64,000 bases of DNA, taken from the NCBI GenBank assembly GCA_943788245.1, contig CALSPN010000008.1, positions 25,872-89,871 on the forward strand, written 5' to 3'. Position numbers and translations under genes: made by a program. This stretch comes from an uncultured Verrucomicrobiae bacterium. GTDB taxonomy: Bacteria; Verrucomicrobiota; Verrucomicrobiia; Limisphaerales; AAA164-E04. Below are positions 29,409-42,400 of the stretch, piece after piece (position 1 is the stretch's first letter; every line of letters starts with the position of its first letter). Below the pieces are notes generated by a model, which was given only the letters and a program-made list of their open reading frames with translations, was not told the origin of the DNA and made no database searches.

Positions 29409-29467
29409 TTTTTTTGTACTTCCCTAAATCGTTCCAGTGCATCGACAAACATTCCCGAGGTTACTCA

Positions 29468-32400
29468 TCAACGAATCACCACTGCTCTGTAGTATGATTG
29501 CGTTTTCTCTGGGTTGACTATATCGAAGAAACTGAGTGTGGATTCGAAGGCGTCTTGAGATTTCAGATCAATCCAATTTTGCAGATCTGTGGATGATTGG
29601 AGGGTGTAGCGTCGCCCGGCTTCGGAGGAGATGATGATTTGAAGTTGTTGGTCTGCGATCATGCTGATGGAGGCAATCTTCAGGCGGAAGTCGGGATCAT
29701 ATTGAGTGATGTGAATGGTGACCTTACCGGTATTGCTGTAACCAAATCCATCCCATACTCGCCAGGTGAAATCATCCGTTCCTCTGAAGTTGGTGTTGGG
29801 TGTGTAGACCAACTGGTCTTCTAAACCTGAAATGATTCCATGGTCGGGACCCTCAAGAACGACCCGCTGCAGGGCGTCGTGATCTTCGTCTTCCACATCC
29901 AAAGAGAAGCTTTTCGGGCTATTTATCTGGAGACTGATCGTCTGGTTGTTACCGGTTGGTTTATGATTTGGATATTGCACCTCGATAACAACAGTTGCTA
30001 AATCACTTTCAAATTCACCGTCACTGGCGATGTATTGAATTCGATCAAAGCCAAAGAAATCCGTAAATGGGTGATAGGTGAGATAGGGGGGGGTGCCCGA
30101 TAAGGTGCCATTTTCCGGCACAAGTACGTACTCAATGGAGATAGGATTGTTTTCAAGGTCTTCGATACTCAATTCGAAAGATTCGGGTTTGTTCCCAAAG
30201 ATCTCTACGCCTTGATCCTTTACTTTTGGAGGTGTATTTTCATCTGTCACTTCAATTGTAAATAATGCCGTTGTAGTAGCTCCCAGGTTATCCGTGGCAT
30301 CAATTCTCGCTTCGAGAGTACCTACATGATCGAGTTTGGGGCTGTAAGTCAGTAACTCGTTTTCAATGGTTAAAAAGCCGATTTCGGGAGCACTTTTAAT
30401 GGAATATGAAACGGTGTCTTCATCTGCATCACCGGCTTCAATATTCCATTCAACGGGCTGATTCACTGCCGTTATGATCAGGGTATCTTCAAGGTCAGGT
30501 GGATTGTTTTCGTCCCGCACAGAAAATGCTACGGTTGCAACGGGACCATCTACCTTGCCATCATTGGCACGGTAGGTAAATTGATCCTTACCGGAAAATC
30601 CAAATTCAGGGATGTATGTTGCCACGGCAGGAAAAGCCAGGACCCTTCCGTTGCTCGGGCCATCGATGATTTCAAAGTCGAGCGGATCACCATCGGGATC
30701 ATTGGCAGTGAAGGTGACACTGATCTCTCTATTTCTATTCATCGTTAAATTTTGTGACATGGCCCGGGGAGCGTCATTGACTCCCTTTACGAGTAAATCA
30801 CTTTGCCCTTCACTACGGATACCCAGCTCATCTTCAATCACGTAAGTGAAACCGTCAGAACCGAAATAATCCTTTTCTGGTATGTAGCGAAACAAACCAG
30901 ATTCAATTTGTTCCATCGTACCGTGAATCGGTTGAGTCCATTCAATAAGCCGGATCGCATCTTCGTCTGGGTCGGTATCATTTACCAGTGGATCAAATTC
31001 AACAGAGCCATCTTCGGTTAAAATGATCCGGTCAATTTCGGCGACAGGTGCGTCGTTGATCGGATGAATGACGACTTGAACTTCGCCGATGTCCATGCCT
31101 CCTTCGTTATCAATAATCACATATTGTAATGTGTCCGTGCCGAAGTGGTTGCTTTTGGGAAGGTAGTTGATCTCGCCTTGATCTGTCAGGTTTGCTTGAC
31201 CGTTCAAAGGTGGGGATAATTCAATTACTTTCAGTGGCAGGTTTTCAGGGTGTCGGTCATTGGATAGCACAGAAATCAAGATGGGTGTGTCCTCCTCTGT
31301 CTCGGCAAGGTCAAGATTCGCTTCAGGCGGGCTATAATCTGCTAATACTTTAAACGTTGCACCTTTCTGCGCCTTTGCTCCACTCGGGTCTTTCAACGTA
31401 AATATTAAATGCTCCTCTCCTGTCCATTGCACATTCGGTGGAGAGATAGATACAATTTGATTTTCATCAATCGAGACTTGTAAATCAGTGACCCCGCCGA
31501 TACTCCAAGTCAGGTCCGCGTACCCATGATCCGGATCGGATCCAAACCGCAAAAGGTTGATGGGGAAAAAAACAGAACCTTGAGCAACAGTTTGACTCAG
31601 AATAGGGCGGATTATTGGGGGTTGATTGATCAGGATGGTTTTCCCAAAACGTCCTGAACGTTGAGCGTCTTTTTGATATGTGGCCCAGGGAAGAAGGTCT
31701 TCGCGGTAGGGAGCATCGAGAGACCATGCATAAATACTTCGCCTGTCCTTTATACTGACAAGCGGAGCTTCCAAAGAATATTCAAGATCAATGGCAGTAG
31801 AACCAACGACATCCAGGAACCCATCGCCATCCAGGTCGGTGAGCGTCAAAGGGCCAATCTTGAGAAGGTTGCCGCCAGGTAGTTCCATCCACAGCCTGTC
31901 ATTACCAGAGGCCGTCCTGAAATAGACAGGATCTCCCGAAATATTCCATGCTTTCAGTCCACTTGTTCGTCTTCTGTCGCCTTCCTGAATCAATGAAAAA
32001 GTGAAACCATAGCTTGGGAGCAGCACGTCCAGTTGTGCGTCACCATCAACATCTGCTATCAGTGGTGTTGCTCTGAGGAGACCGTCCATCACCCGTCCCT
32101 ACGGGCCATCCATCCATGGGGAAACCGTGATGATGGATGGCGTGGATGAGGTTTGAACGATGGCTTGAAGGCGATGATTTCAAGGTCTCCATCACCATCG
32201 AGATCTGCCAGTGCCGGAGAACTGTCAAAGTGTTCATCCACCAAAGCCGGGAACCCCGAGAGTTCCTCGCCGAAAATATTGAAAACATGAATCCCACCTC
32301 GCACGCTGTCTTCGGTCCCATTGCCTGCAATGATAATTTCACTCACGCCATCCTGATCCAGATCACCGATAATGGGGGAAGTAATGAGTTTGCCCGAGTT

Positions 32401-35068
32401 AATATACGCGCTTGTTTTTGCAGCGCCGGGTTGGTCGATATCGAAAATGCCTATGGAATTACAACCACTGACACTCACGATCTCCAAATCTGAATCTTGG
32501 TCCAAGTTACCTATCGCAGGCAGCAATTCCATGGTATCCAGATCACTGTCGCAGGTTTGAAGATTCCAAGTGATGGGGATAGTTCCGTCAGATTCGATCA
32601 CCATGAGTTTTCGGTTGGAAGTGAAACTTCCAATGGCACTTTCGTGGGTCAGTGCGATGATCTCCATCGTGCCATCTCCATCCAAATCGGCCATGGATTT
32701 ACCCAAAGATCTCGAAGAGGTCTTGACCGGCCACCCGCCGGACAGCAATGTCCCATCGTGGCGAAATCCCATCAAAAACCCTCCTGTTCCTCCCTCGGTG
32801 AAAATTTCAATCAAGCCATCCCCATCCAAATCCCCCGTCAGAGGTAAATCATGAAAGGGTACGGAATCTCCTAATTCATGCTTCCATGCCAGGCTTCCAT
32901 CATGGTTGTAAACGTGCAAGAAAGTTGGGGAGCCCAGCAGGTCGCCTGCTTCCACCACAATGATTTCATCATCCCCATCTCCATCCAGATCTTCTGTTAC
33001 AACCGAATGCCAGTCATCAGGTGAAAACTCTTTGCCGATAGATTGGTGGATCGGGAAGTTGGGTTTCATAGCGTTTTCCAAATGAATCGCAATGACTGTC
33101 TCCGTGCTTACGTTACCCGTCGAATCTGTCGCAGTTAACCTGAGAGAATAAAGCTTGTTAGGGGCCAGTGTACTTGTATCCCAGATGCCCAAAGTCTCCT
33201 GAAAAGGAAACGTTTCATCCTGTGGGGTCAATTGTAATTCCTGCTGCAGTCCACTCTGATGGCGATGTGCCAAGCCCATGCTCTAACTTGTAGGTTCTTG
33301 ATCTCCCGAATACACTGCCAATAATTGGAATCATTTCGCCAGCTTTGAGAACGTCATTGTTTCTAGGTGAAGAGATTTCGACATTGGAAACCTCCACGGT
33401 CTGCTTGACTGTGTTCGTTTGATTAAATGTATCAGCAACCCGCAGCCTGAAAGTGTAGGAGCCTTCCTCCAGGGATTCTGTATCAAAACCAGTGAGCAAA
33501 TACGATTCTGTGACGGGGGTGTCTGAGTGGTGAAGAAGCAGCCAATCTGCAGGCGAAGCTCCCTGACCAACGCTTAGATCGTAGTGGGAGAAATGTTCCC
33601 CATCGGCGGATCCTTCAAAATCAATCAGGGCCCCTACTTTTTCAGAAAGGTTGAATCTCCCCCGGGGTAATCTTGCCACAACTTGTTGAGCCCTCCAGAC
33701 ATTCAGTCTGCCTGATCCCATGGGTTTATTCGGCTGAATGGGATCAACCGCATTCAAAAGCATGCGCGTCAAGTCCTGAGCGCTCCAGTCAGGATAGCGT
33801 GACAAGGCCAGTGCGGCAGCGCCACTGACATGAGGAGCGGCCATGGATGTACCGCTCAGAAAACCAAATCGATTGTCCGGTAAAGTGGAGAAAATAGTCT
33901 GGCCCGGCGCCGCCAGATCAATGAATGAACCGTAATTGGAAAAGCGACTGCGTTGATCATTTTTATCCGTGGCTCCAACACCTATCGTGTTTTCAAAGGC
34001 AGCAGGGTAAAAAAGTTGTTCGCTCTGCCTGTTGCCACCCGCCGCTACAAAGAGTACATCTGCTTCAGCCGCTTCCTCCACGGCGGTGCGCATCATCTCA
34101 CTTCGTATATCCACCCCCCAGCTGGCATTGATGATATCCGTACCATGATCAATGGCATATCGCATGGATTTGACGACTGTGGCGACATCGGCACTGCCCG
34201 AGACCCCAAATGATTTGATCGCTATCAAGCTGACTTCCTGGCAGACACCTGCGGTTCCCCTGCGGTTATTGGCAACGGCACCTACGATTCCTGCTACATG
34301 GGTTCCGTGCCCTTGATCGTCGAACGGATCGCCATCATCAGAAACAAAATCAAAACCATGGACATCGTCAATATAACCATTGTCATCGTCGTCCAAACCG
34401 TTGCCCGGTATTTCCGTAAGATTGATCCACAGGTTTTCTCTAATATCAGGATGAAAAAAATCGATTCCGGTGTCGATGATTGCAACACGCACGTCTCGAC
34501 TTCCGACTCCCAGGCTCCATGCTTCTGGTAAATCAATGTCTGCATCCTCCGTGCCCTCAAATTGTCCGGTGTTGTTCAATCCCCAGGAACGATCAAAGTA
34601 AAAATCATTCGGTATGCGTTCATCGGGGCGCTGCTGAGCCAGCATCACCCGGTAGTTGGGTTCTGCATGCAAAACACTCGCATCTTTCCGGATCTCTTTG
34701 AGTGCGTTTTTCAGACTTATTTCTGAGTTTAATTCAATAATAATCCATTGATCCAAAGACGGTTTGGTTCTTCGGTAGGCAGATTTTGGGCGGTATTGCC
34801 GATGCTGCCTTGGAAGGAGGTAGTTCCAATTTTCAATGTAGCTTTGCTTTGATCTTGTCAACGCCCACTCAGCAGGGGGGGACGCCAGGCAGACGAGCAA
34901 TTGATGAGGTCGTGTCTGGACCTCTTTTTTGCCCTCTGTCGTTGAAATGACGAAACTCACCCATTCTGCAGTAGTGTCCGGAGGCTCCTTGGCCCAGGAG
35001 TGATCAAGCCACATGGAGGCTGTCAGCACCCAAACAACAGCTGAACCAGTCAGACATCGAAAGCCCAT
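29468..35068 (-). CDS. Giant secreted subtilisin-like protease with FG-GAP and cadherin-like repeats, frameshifted
   Basis: This is one gene of about 1865 residues in three frame segments. Removing one C near 33228 and one base each near 32115 and 32085 restores ITIDPQDETFPF and GTGDGRLLRATPLIADVDGD. The start at 35068 (MGFRCLTGSAVVWVL) gives a signal peptide; the more upstream in-frame start would place 69 unrelated residues before it. The S8 triad is Asp199 (IIDTGID), His254 (GHGTHVAG) and Ser408 (GTSMAAPHVSG). After the protease come Ig-like segments, FG-GAP/VCBS repeats (DLDGDGDDEI), then tandem cadherin-like domains ending in VNDAP-type linkers. A C-terminal LQSSTDLQNW domain is common in Verrucomicrobia. 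It is likely a cell-surface or secreted protease. Confidence 0.85.
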
Positions 35069-35304
35069 CCTTGCTGATTCCCTGATCTGCGAATATTGTT
35101 GCACGGATAAGTTGCTTGCAGGTTTTATTCCAAAATGAAACGTGTGTTGTGTATGATATAACTCCTCCAGAGAGAGTAATCCAGCGACATTTTCATTCCG
35201 GAATGACATAGATCTTGCCATTGCTGCTTGACCTGAGTGGTCATCACCGGATTCATTAGACAGGGCAGGGCGCAAAAGCCCTTCTGAAACATTATTTTTG
35301 AATC

Positions 35305-35694
35305 ATGGAATTTGTCAAACATCTCAAATTTAACAGCGATGGCCTCATTCCTGCCATTGTACAGGATGCTTTCAACGGTCGAGTACTGATGATGGCTTGG
35401 ATGAATGAATCCGCGCTTGAGAAGACAGTGCAGACGGGCAAGACCCATTTCTGGAGTCGTTCTCGTCAAAAGTTTTGGATGAAAGGTGAATCCAGTGGTC
35501 ACACCCAAAACGTGAAGGACATTGCTTACGATTGCGATGGGGATACTTTACTCGTCCAGGTAGAGCAAGACGGAGCTGCTTGTCACGAGGGTTATCGGTC
35601 CTGTTTTTTCACATCCGTTGATGAAGATGGAGCTCACTCCAAAATTACTGAACCCATGCTCAAAACTCCCGAGGAAATATACGGTAAAAAGTAA
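35305..35694 (+). CDS. hisI: Phosphoribosyl-AMP cyclohydrolase
   Basis: This enzyme opens the adenine ring of phosphoribosyl-AMP, the third step of histidine synthesis. The protein is a single-domain HisI of 129 residues, not fused to HisE. Family motifs are [23 protein letters not shown], the Mg-binding DCDGD (73-77), and the zinc cysteines in [12 protein letters not shown]. The start follows a stretch with no clear gene, 236 bp from the divergent protease. No other his gene is nearby, so the pathway genes are scattered. Confidence 0.96.
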   Translation: MEFVKHLKFNSDGLIPAIVQDAFNGRVLMMAWMNESALEKTVQTGKTHFWSRSRQKFWMKGESSGHTQNVKDIAYDCDGDTLLVQVEQDGAACHEGYRSCFFTSVDEDGAHSKITEPMLKTPEEIYGKK

Positions 35695-35751
35695 CAACGC
35701 AGCGGAGTGATTGGGACAAGTGCACGCACTCTGTTTTCGTTTTACTTCCTA

Positions 35752-36792
35752 TCACAAGCGTCTCAATCCATCTTCAGGCATTGGGTTTGGAATATCTGAT
35801 TCGATCTGTTCGATCTTGGCCATGATTTCCTCATCCAAAACGACACCACCAGCCCTCAGTGTATCCTTTAGCTGGTCTACGTGTGAAGCACCGATGATGG
35901 TGGAAGCGACGTAATCATGCTGTTTGGTCCATGCTGTTGCAAGGGTGACCGGATGCATGCCTGCGTCTCGAGCTATTGTTTGGACTCGGTCGACCACTGC
36001 AAGTGTACGCTCATTGACGAAACGGCGAGCCATGTTTTTCTGCCTCTCCTTGCCATGAAGCATGTAATGAGAGAATCGCGCCCCCTCAGGAAATGCTCCA
36101 TTATTATACTTTCCACAAAGCACTCCACCAGCAAGCGGTGAATAAGGTAGGAGACTAACCTGTTCCTTGCGGCAAACTTGAGCCAGCTCGCTCTCGCAGC
36201 GCCGATTAATCAAGCTGAAATTGTTCTGCACCGTTTCCAAGCGCTCCAGACCAGAGAGTTCAGATGTCCAAAGACTCTTCATCACACCCCAACACGTCTC
36301 ATTGCTGCAGCCCAATATTCTGATTTTGCCTGCCTGCTTCAGCTCAGTCATGGCTGCCAGCGTCTCATCGTGAGGCATGCCGTGATCAGGCCAGTGTGTT
36401 TGATACAAATCGATATAATCTGTCTGGAGGCGATTTAAACTGCCTTCTACCGCACGGACAATTTGATGACGATCCAACGTAGTCATCCCGTGCCTGACAG
36501 GCGGTATGAACCAACCGTGGCCGGCTCCCGTGATTTTGGTTGCAAGGATGATGGATTCTCTTGGCTTACCCTTTGCCCAGCGCCCAACGATTTCTTCTGT
36601 CACACCAAAGGTTTCAGCCTTGGGTGGCACCGGGTACATTTCAGCTATGTCAAAAAAGTTCACTCCATGATCAAGTGCGGTATCCATGATCAGATGAGCC
36701 ATCGATTCGTCTGTCTGGTCACCAAAAGTCATGGTGCCCATACAAATTTCCGAAACGACAAGTCCACTCTTGCCCAGACGACGCTTTTTCAT
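35752..36792 (-). CDS. Aldo/keto reductase, Tas-like
   Basis: This is a 346-residue NADPH-dependent oxidoreductase of the AKR superfamily. The catalytic tetrad is visible: Asp and Tyr in FFDIAEMYPVPPKAE, Lys in LATKITG and His in YQTHWPDH. The AEMYPVPP segment and the overall length match the Tas subgroup of Escherichia coli. SLLPYSPLAGGVLCGKY and the C-terminal STIIGASHVDQL form the NADP site. The substrate is unknown. It follows the glutathione peroxidase gene by 16 bp after proposed start correction, so the two are probably co-transcribed. It is convergent with hisI. Confidence 0.9.
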   Translation of the reverse strand: MKKRRLGKSGLVVSEICMGTMTFGDQTDESMAHLIMDTALDHGVNFFDIAEMYPVPPKAETFGVTEEIVGRWAKGKPRESIILATKITGAGHGWFIPPVRHGMTTLDRHQIVRAVEGSLNRLQTDYIDLYQTHWPDHGMPHDETLAAMTELKQAGKIRILGCSNETCWGVMKSLWTSELSGLERLETVQNNFSLINRRCESELAQVCRKEQVSLLPYSPLAGGVLCGKYNNGAFPEGARFSHYMLHGKERQKNMARRFVNERTLAVVDRVQTIARDAGMHPVTLATAWTKQHDYVASTIIGASHVDQLKDTLRAGGVVLDEEIMAKIEQIESDIPNPMPEDGLRRL

Positions 36793-36808
36793 GGAGTGAA
36801 TAACAGCT

Positions 36809-37390
36809 TTAGCTATCTTTCAGCGCTTTTTCTATCGCAGCCTTGAGCTTCGGGTCACTTGGTGAAACGCCAGATTTATAATGTCCGATTACCTGGCCTT
36901 TTTTATCAACCAGAAACTTTTCGAAATTCCACCTCACATCTCCGCCGTGATCAGGGTGGGTAGTCAGATATTTATACAGGGGGGATTGTTTTTCACCTTT
37001 GACATCAATTTTGCCCATCATTGGAAAAGTGACTCCATAGTTTTCTTTGCAGAAACTGAGGATTTCAGTATGCGAGCCCGGCTCCTGGGCTCCGAAATTA
37101 TTACACGGAAATCCGATTACCGAGAATCCATCATCCTTGAACTGACTATGCAATTTCTGGAGTCCGTCATATTGGGGAGTGTAGCCGCACTTGCTTGCTA
37201 CATTTACCATGAGGACAACCTTGCCTTTGTAATTTTTCAAATCAACATCCTTGTCCTGGATGCTCTTCATTTTGAAACTCAGGGCATTTTTTTCATTGTG
37301 ATGGTCGGCACTCATATGATTGATGGAAAGCAATCCCAAGACACTCAGGGTCAGGAAGCATTGACGTGTGATTCTGTTTAATTGATACAT
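36809..37390 (-). CDS. Exported glutathione peroxidase-like thiol peroxidase
   Basis: This enzyme reduces peroxides using a cysteine rather than selenocysteine. The start at 37390 (MYQLNRITRQCFLTLSVLGLL, 193 residues) gives a clear signal peptide and avoids 16 non-conserved upstream residues. The peroxidatic Cys68 is in NVASKCGYT. The remaining catalytic residues lie in FPCNNFGAQEPG (Gln) and VRWNFEKFLVD (Trp, Asn). The second Cys in GFPCNNF suggests thioredoxin-type turnover. The mature protein would act in the periplasm or at the membrane. It is upstream of and close to the aldo/keto reductase gene, suggesting an oxidative-stress pair. Confidence 0.92.
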   Translation of the reverse strand: MYQLNRITRQCFLTLSVLGLLSINHMSADHHNEKNALSFKMKSIQDKDVDLKNYKGKVVLMVNVASKCGYTPQYDGLQKLHSQFKDDGFSVIGFPCNNFGAQEPGSHTEILSFCKENYGVTFPMMGKIDVKGEKQSPLYKYLTTHPDHGGDVRWNFEKFLVDKKGQVIGHYKSGVSPSDPKLKAAIEKALKDS

Positions 37391-37482
37391 AACTTTTATA
37401 GGTTCACTGTAAAATCCCTTGTTCAGCGGTAAATGCAAATATTTTTTGCATTTACATACATGCTGGGCAGAAAATTCAAATC

Positions 37483-38833
37483 TTATGCGGTGTTCGCTTC
37501 TCGTTGCATGTAGGTCTGTTCCTTGTAAAAACGGGCGTAGATCATATACAGGACCGTAGTTGCCAATATGAGGCCTGCAAAAAACAAGTGGTAAGAGACT
37601 CCTCCAAGCTTGGTTGAGCCGTCTTCATTCTGAATGAATTGATTGACGTAACTCGTCAACTTGTTACCGGCAGATATGGTTAGAAGGTAAAAGGACATAA
37701 TGATTGATTTCATGCTGTTTGGAGATTGTGTGTAGGAGAGTTCCAAACCTGTTTGATAAATCATGACTTCCGCTGCCGTCATAAAGACATAGGCCAGAAG
37801 TTGCCAGGCGATGGTGGGGGTTTTACCTGCAATCAATTGACTTTCAATCCAGGCAATCACGAGTACGGCCGGCACTGTCAAAAACATTCCCATACCGATT
37901 TTCCTCAGTGGATTCAATGCGAAAAACTTGTTGATTGAAGGGTAAAGGACGTATGTGAACAAAGGAATGTAAATCAGCACCAGGATCGGATTGATGGCCT
38001 GAATCTGGCTGGGTAACCATTCGACACCTGCCCAGTTCAAATCCATCTTTTTGGCCTGCAGGACCCAGGCTGAACCGTTTTGTTCGTAAACCGACCAAAA
38101 GATGATAATGAAGACGTATAATCCCATCAGCTTACCCATGGCTCGAAGGCCTTGGGGACTGAACGTTTCTTTGAAAAAGGTTTTTTCCTCCAGCGGGGAT
38201 GTGGACAAATTGCCGTCTCCCCAACCAAAAGACAATGGTTGCCAGGAACATTAAAATACCGGGAATCCCAAAGGCCCAGTGAGGCCCATATTGATTCAGT
38301 AGGTAAGGAGTCAGGAGCGTTGAAATAAAAGCACCAAAATTAATGGACCAATAAAACCAGCCGAAAACTTTGCTCAGCAGGTGATTATTGGAAGCTCCAA
38401 ACTGATCACCCACATGCGCCGTTACGCAAGGTTTGATTCCCCCCGCCCCAATTGCTATCAAACTCAGGCCAACCGTTAAACCGGTTCTTGTCTCATCCAA
38501 AGCCAATGCAAGATGCCCCAGACAATAGACGATTGAGAGGCCGATAATCGTTCGGTATTTGCCGAGAAACGCATCGGATAAAATGGCACCAAGGATTGGG
38601 AAAAAATACGCCCAGGCCATGAAGTCGTGGTACCATACCTTGGCCTCCGCATCGGTCATGGGGGATAATTCTCCGTGAGCATTTTTCAGATACTGCGTCA
38701 TGAAAATGACCAGAATCGTTCGCATCCCGTAATAACTGAACCGTTCAGCTGCCTCATTGCCAACGATGTACGGAATGCCTTTTGGCAAATTTGCCGATTT
38801 GCGAGGCGCTGTCAGGTAGGAAGGCTTTGCCAT
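37483..38833 (-). CDS. POT-family proton-dependent oligopeptide transporter, frameshifted
   Basis: This is a major-facilitator peptide symporter of about 450 residues. The first half (ATG 38833) contains [21 protein letters not shown] in two parts (helix 1 ExxERFSYYG motif) and [15 protein letters not shown], the POT signature. GTGGIKP-type [17 protein letters not shown] follows. The reading frame breaks at an A6 run (minus strand) near 38181-38186. Dropping one base joins IPAGG to [12 protein letters not shown] and the second half with helices 7-12. The family imports di- and tripeptides with protons. It lies 92 bp upstream of glutathione peroxidase on the same strand. Confidence 0.88.
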
Positions 38834-38896
38834 TTGAGGATTGTGATGCTGGAGCAGTGAAGACGTCAGGCAATGAGCGATGATTTTTTGTTGCTG

Positions 38897-39301
38897 CTAT
38901 TGCCCGTTCCAAAAATCCACAACAAAAACATCTTCCAGTAATGGACCAACTAGTTTGCCGAAATCCTTATGATGTGGGTGGATGAGGTAGTCATCCCGGT
39001 CCTGCCCCGAATGAAATGTCAGCACAAATCCATGAGTGAATCCCTTATCCAACCCTTCAGGGCTATTGTTGGTGCCTGTTTCATATGACAAGATTTGAGG
39101 GATCTTTTTTTGTAAACCAGCAAAGGCACTTTCTACCTTTTTAATATCTTCTTTCGTAACAGATTCCTTGAATTTAAAAGAAACCATGTGAACCAGATTG
39201 CCTCGTTGGTTGGATTTGCCAGCGGCGTCTGTGTTGTTGGTAAAACTCATAATTCCCAATAAAATGACAGTTAATACAGCGATAAAGGATCTCATTTGCA
39301 T
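38897..39301 (-). CDS. Exported Dabb (stress-responsive A/B barrel) domain protein
   Basis: This protein of about 134 residues carries a signal peptide (MQMRSFIAVLTVILLGIMSF) and a ferredoxin-like alpha/beta barrel domain of the Dabb family. LVHMVSFKFKESVTKEDI opens the domain, FTHGFVLTFHSGQDRDDYL is the core, and HHKDFGKLVGPLLEDVFVVDF closes it. The start was set at 39301, or possibly 39295, because 20 upstream residues of the longest frame are not signal-like. Dabb proteins are small and often dimeric, with varied or unknown roles; exported versions are common in PVC bacteria. It sits between the POT transporter and the CotH protein on the same strand. Confidence 0.82.
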   Translation of the reverse strand: MQMRSFIAVLTVILLGIMSFTNNTDAAGKSNQRGNLVHMVSFKFKESVTKEDIKKVESAFAGLQKKIPQILSYETGTNNSPEGLDKGFTHGFVLTFHSGQDRDDYLIHPHHKDFGKLVGPLLEDVFVVDFWNGQ

Positions 39302-39403
39302 GACGTTTAATAGTTCAGGTGATTGACGCACGAAACTATCAGCCTCCATATACTCGAGCAAGCGTGAAAGGTTTCCACATCAAGAGCAGTCTTACGTGGC
39401 GTT

Positions 39404-42400
39404 TCACTGAAAGCGCAAGCGGACAAACTCATGGTCCAACGTACGCAAAGGAAAAACACTGCGGAATATGAGGCGCTCGAGTCCCTCTCCCTCCGGGGCT
39501 TTGGAAATACTGATGACTCGACCGGGCTCACCTGACCAGAGGATTAGGTCCTCTGAAAATTCAATAATGGCTTTCACATCTTGCGCTGCTGTTTGATGAA
39601 GCAATGAAATGGTGAGGTAATTGCCAGGAATCTCTGCGTCATTGAATGATTCAATAGAAATAGTGAGTGCCTGGGTTCTATCGCTTGGGTCGAGGTCGCT
39701 TGTGCCAAAATAATACTCAGCGATTGCCGGTAGTCCGTCAGCGTCATGATCTTCACTTGGTTCTCCCGTGAAGCCGCCAGGCTCTGCTTTACCGGGACTG
39801 CCTCCGTGGAATTTGCTGAGCCTCCAATTTGCTGGATCATTGGGGTCGGGGTTCGTCCTTGGATTGACAAGAACAAGGCTGGGACCTTTGCCGTCAGCGT
39901 TCACTGGCCAAGGTGATCTGTCATCATAATTTAAGAATTGTATCATGGATCCATCAAGTGCGACTAATTCCACCACTTCCCCATTATTTGCCAATCGAGT
40001 GTCGTTCTGGAATTCTCCGGCGATATTGATGCCTGATGCCGTGGTTGTGAGTTCACTTGCCGATCGTGCGATGAGAGTTCGCATGCCGGGGGGCAGCGTG
40101 GGTACCTTGCTCAAACTCGAATTCAACACCAGAATTGAAATGCACGCCTGAGAGGGAAAGTGTTTGGTCCGAGATATTCAACAGCTCAATGAATTCCGAA
40201 ATTTCGGAGTCGGATGGGTGATACATGATTTCCGAGATAACCAAATTGTCATGAGCTGCGGGTGATTCCAGAATGTAATAGGCCTCGTTCAATGCCGACC
40301 ATTCGCCCTTGTGTAGTGTTCTGGCTCTGAGTAGAGCAGACTGGGACAAGGCGATTGGTTTTGTATATTCCATGGCATTGGTGTTCTGTTGTGAAATATC
40401 AGGGCCCGAAGCGACGAGTCTTGGGGTGATCAACAGATCACTGCTGTTGACTGAACCGTTGAGTCCATGGATAGCCAGTAGATTTTTGCCTTTTACGAGT
40501 AAATGCTTGTATGAAGTGATGTCAAAGGATTGAAAGATGCTTGCAGCACTGTCAGGGTTGGTTGCGCGTGCTGTTGAATTCCAATCGGGAGAGATGATGG
40601 GGGCATTTGCTTGAGCGACTCGGTTTCCATTTAAATAGGCGATGAATCCATCGTCATACCGCATGTCCAGCCTGAGCTCCATCACATCATCCAATTTCAT
40701 TTCATCTGCCACGCTGAAAGAGACACGAATATAAACACTGCTATTCAGGTTGCGCATTTCTGCAACATTTAAACCGATAAATCCCTTGTAATCAGAGGGC
40801 GATGTCTCGTAGCCGATTCCCGTAAACCCCTTTTTCCAGCCTCGCCCCTCACTGAATGCAGGCTTTATCCAATCCCTCTTGAAAGAAGCGTTCTCGGGGA
40901 TGATTGCGCTTGCCGCGGCCCTGTCGTTGAGAAGGATTGTCTGCAGGATCCTTTCCGCTTGTCTTGGATCGGTTCCGTCTAAGGTATAATAGATGATACC
41001 GTCTTTGCTCTGCAGCTCTATTGGTGTTCCTGAAACAATGTGCCCGGGATTAATCGAAAACTCCGGTGCAGGCGCATTCGGGTATAAGCCTTCAATTCGC
41101 AATTCACTCAAGATGGCAAAGCGGCTATTGGGGTCGTGTAATGTGGGTAGATAGTGATTCAAGATGTTATCTCTTTCAACTATCCACGAATCTTCTCGGG
41201 TAAAAAAGATGTCAGGAGTATTGGGAGCAGGCGGATAGTGATCGTGGTTTACGTTCGTCAGCGGGTTTGGTTGTTTTACACGATTCCCATATGGTGTGCT
41301 TGCCTGAGTATCCCCCCAGCGTGCGGATTCTGCCACAATGGCTTTGTCGATTTGGTTTGCCAGATTCAGGTAGCGCTGCTGGCTTTGGTTCAGGCTCAGC
41401 GCACCGCCAGAAGATAAATGCTTGTGTGCTTGATCTGCGAAGAGCAACCTGAATGTCGAATTGCGCCGTAATTTTTGAAACAATGCGCCTACTCCTTCGG
41501 AGCGGTCGTAACGATTCCAAGTAAATTTATCCAGGACGATTTCCTGATCCCAGACAAAAAAACGAAACCTTCCATCTCCTGAATTGGTGTTGGCTGCTGT
41601 ATACCCGTTGTGGTGCGGCCAATCTTCGGAGTCAGCATAAAAATGGAGCAACATGTAGTCCGCAAAATTTTCCATATCCACAAACGATTGAATTTCCGCA
41701 AAACCTTCGGGAGTGGATGCGTCTATGTGCATCATTTGACTCCACCTCCTACCTGGACTTGAGAAATCTTCATTGATTTCCCAATCCCGTTCATCGCCGC
41801 CGAGGTGATTGGAAAAGAAATCATCTTCGAGACGTTCTGTCAGGTTATGAAGGCCAAAGTAGAGTCCGTTCACATAAAGATGTACGAAATTTCCATGAGA
41901 TGACGCTTGTCCCATGGCTTGTAGGGATTTTTTCATCCAAACATCGCGGATGTATTGGGAGTCGTTGGGGCGATACCGTGAACTTCCCCAACTGACCAAT
42001 CCCCAACTGTCGGTGAAGCATGCGCGCAAAACCAGTTTGTTGAAATTGCTGACTGGGGATTCAGGAAACAATGGGTAATTCAATCGTGCCGCGCCTTGAT
42101 CTGATGTGAACGTGACACGAAGGGAATGCTTCTGCATGCGCCAAGGACGTCTGCTTGAGTTACCATGGACTTCTATTTTGCAATTTTCCTGAAATCCACT
42201 GGAGCCATCTGGTAGCAAATATTCAATGGAACACGGCTTTTCAATGCGAGTCTGGGGAATGGCATAAATCCCTGAACCGGGCCGGATGAAATCATCTTGA
42301 GACATGACGATTGAAACGGATGGGATATCCAGTAAAGCATCTCGAATGCCATAGCCTGGTAAGGTGTTTTCCACGACTCTTGGATCCATTTCATAATCGG

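Noticed and set aside
37180..37200. Selenocysteine in the glutathione peroxidase
   Set aside because: The catalytic position is a TGC/TGT cysteine codon with no in-frame TGA.
36881..37381. 166-codon plus-strand frame
   Set aside because: Entirely antisense to the glutathione peroxidase gene, whose protein is clearly real.
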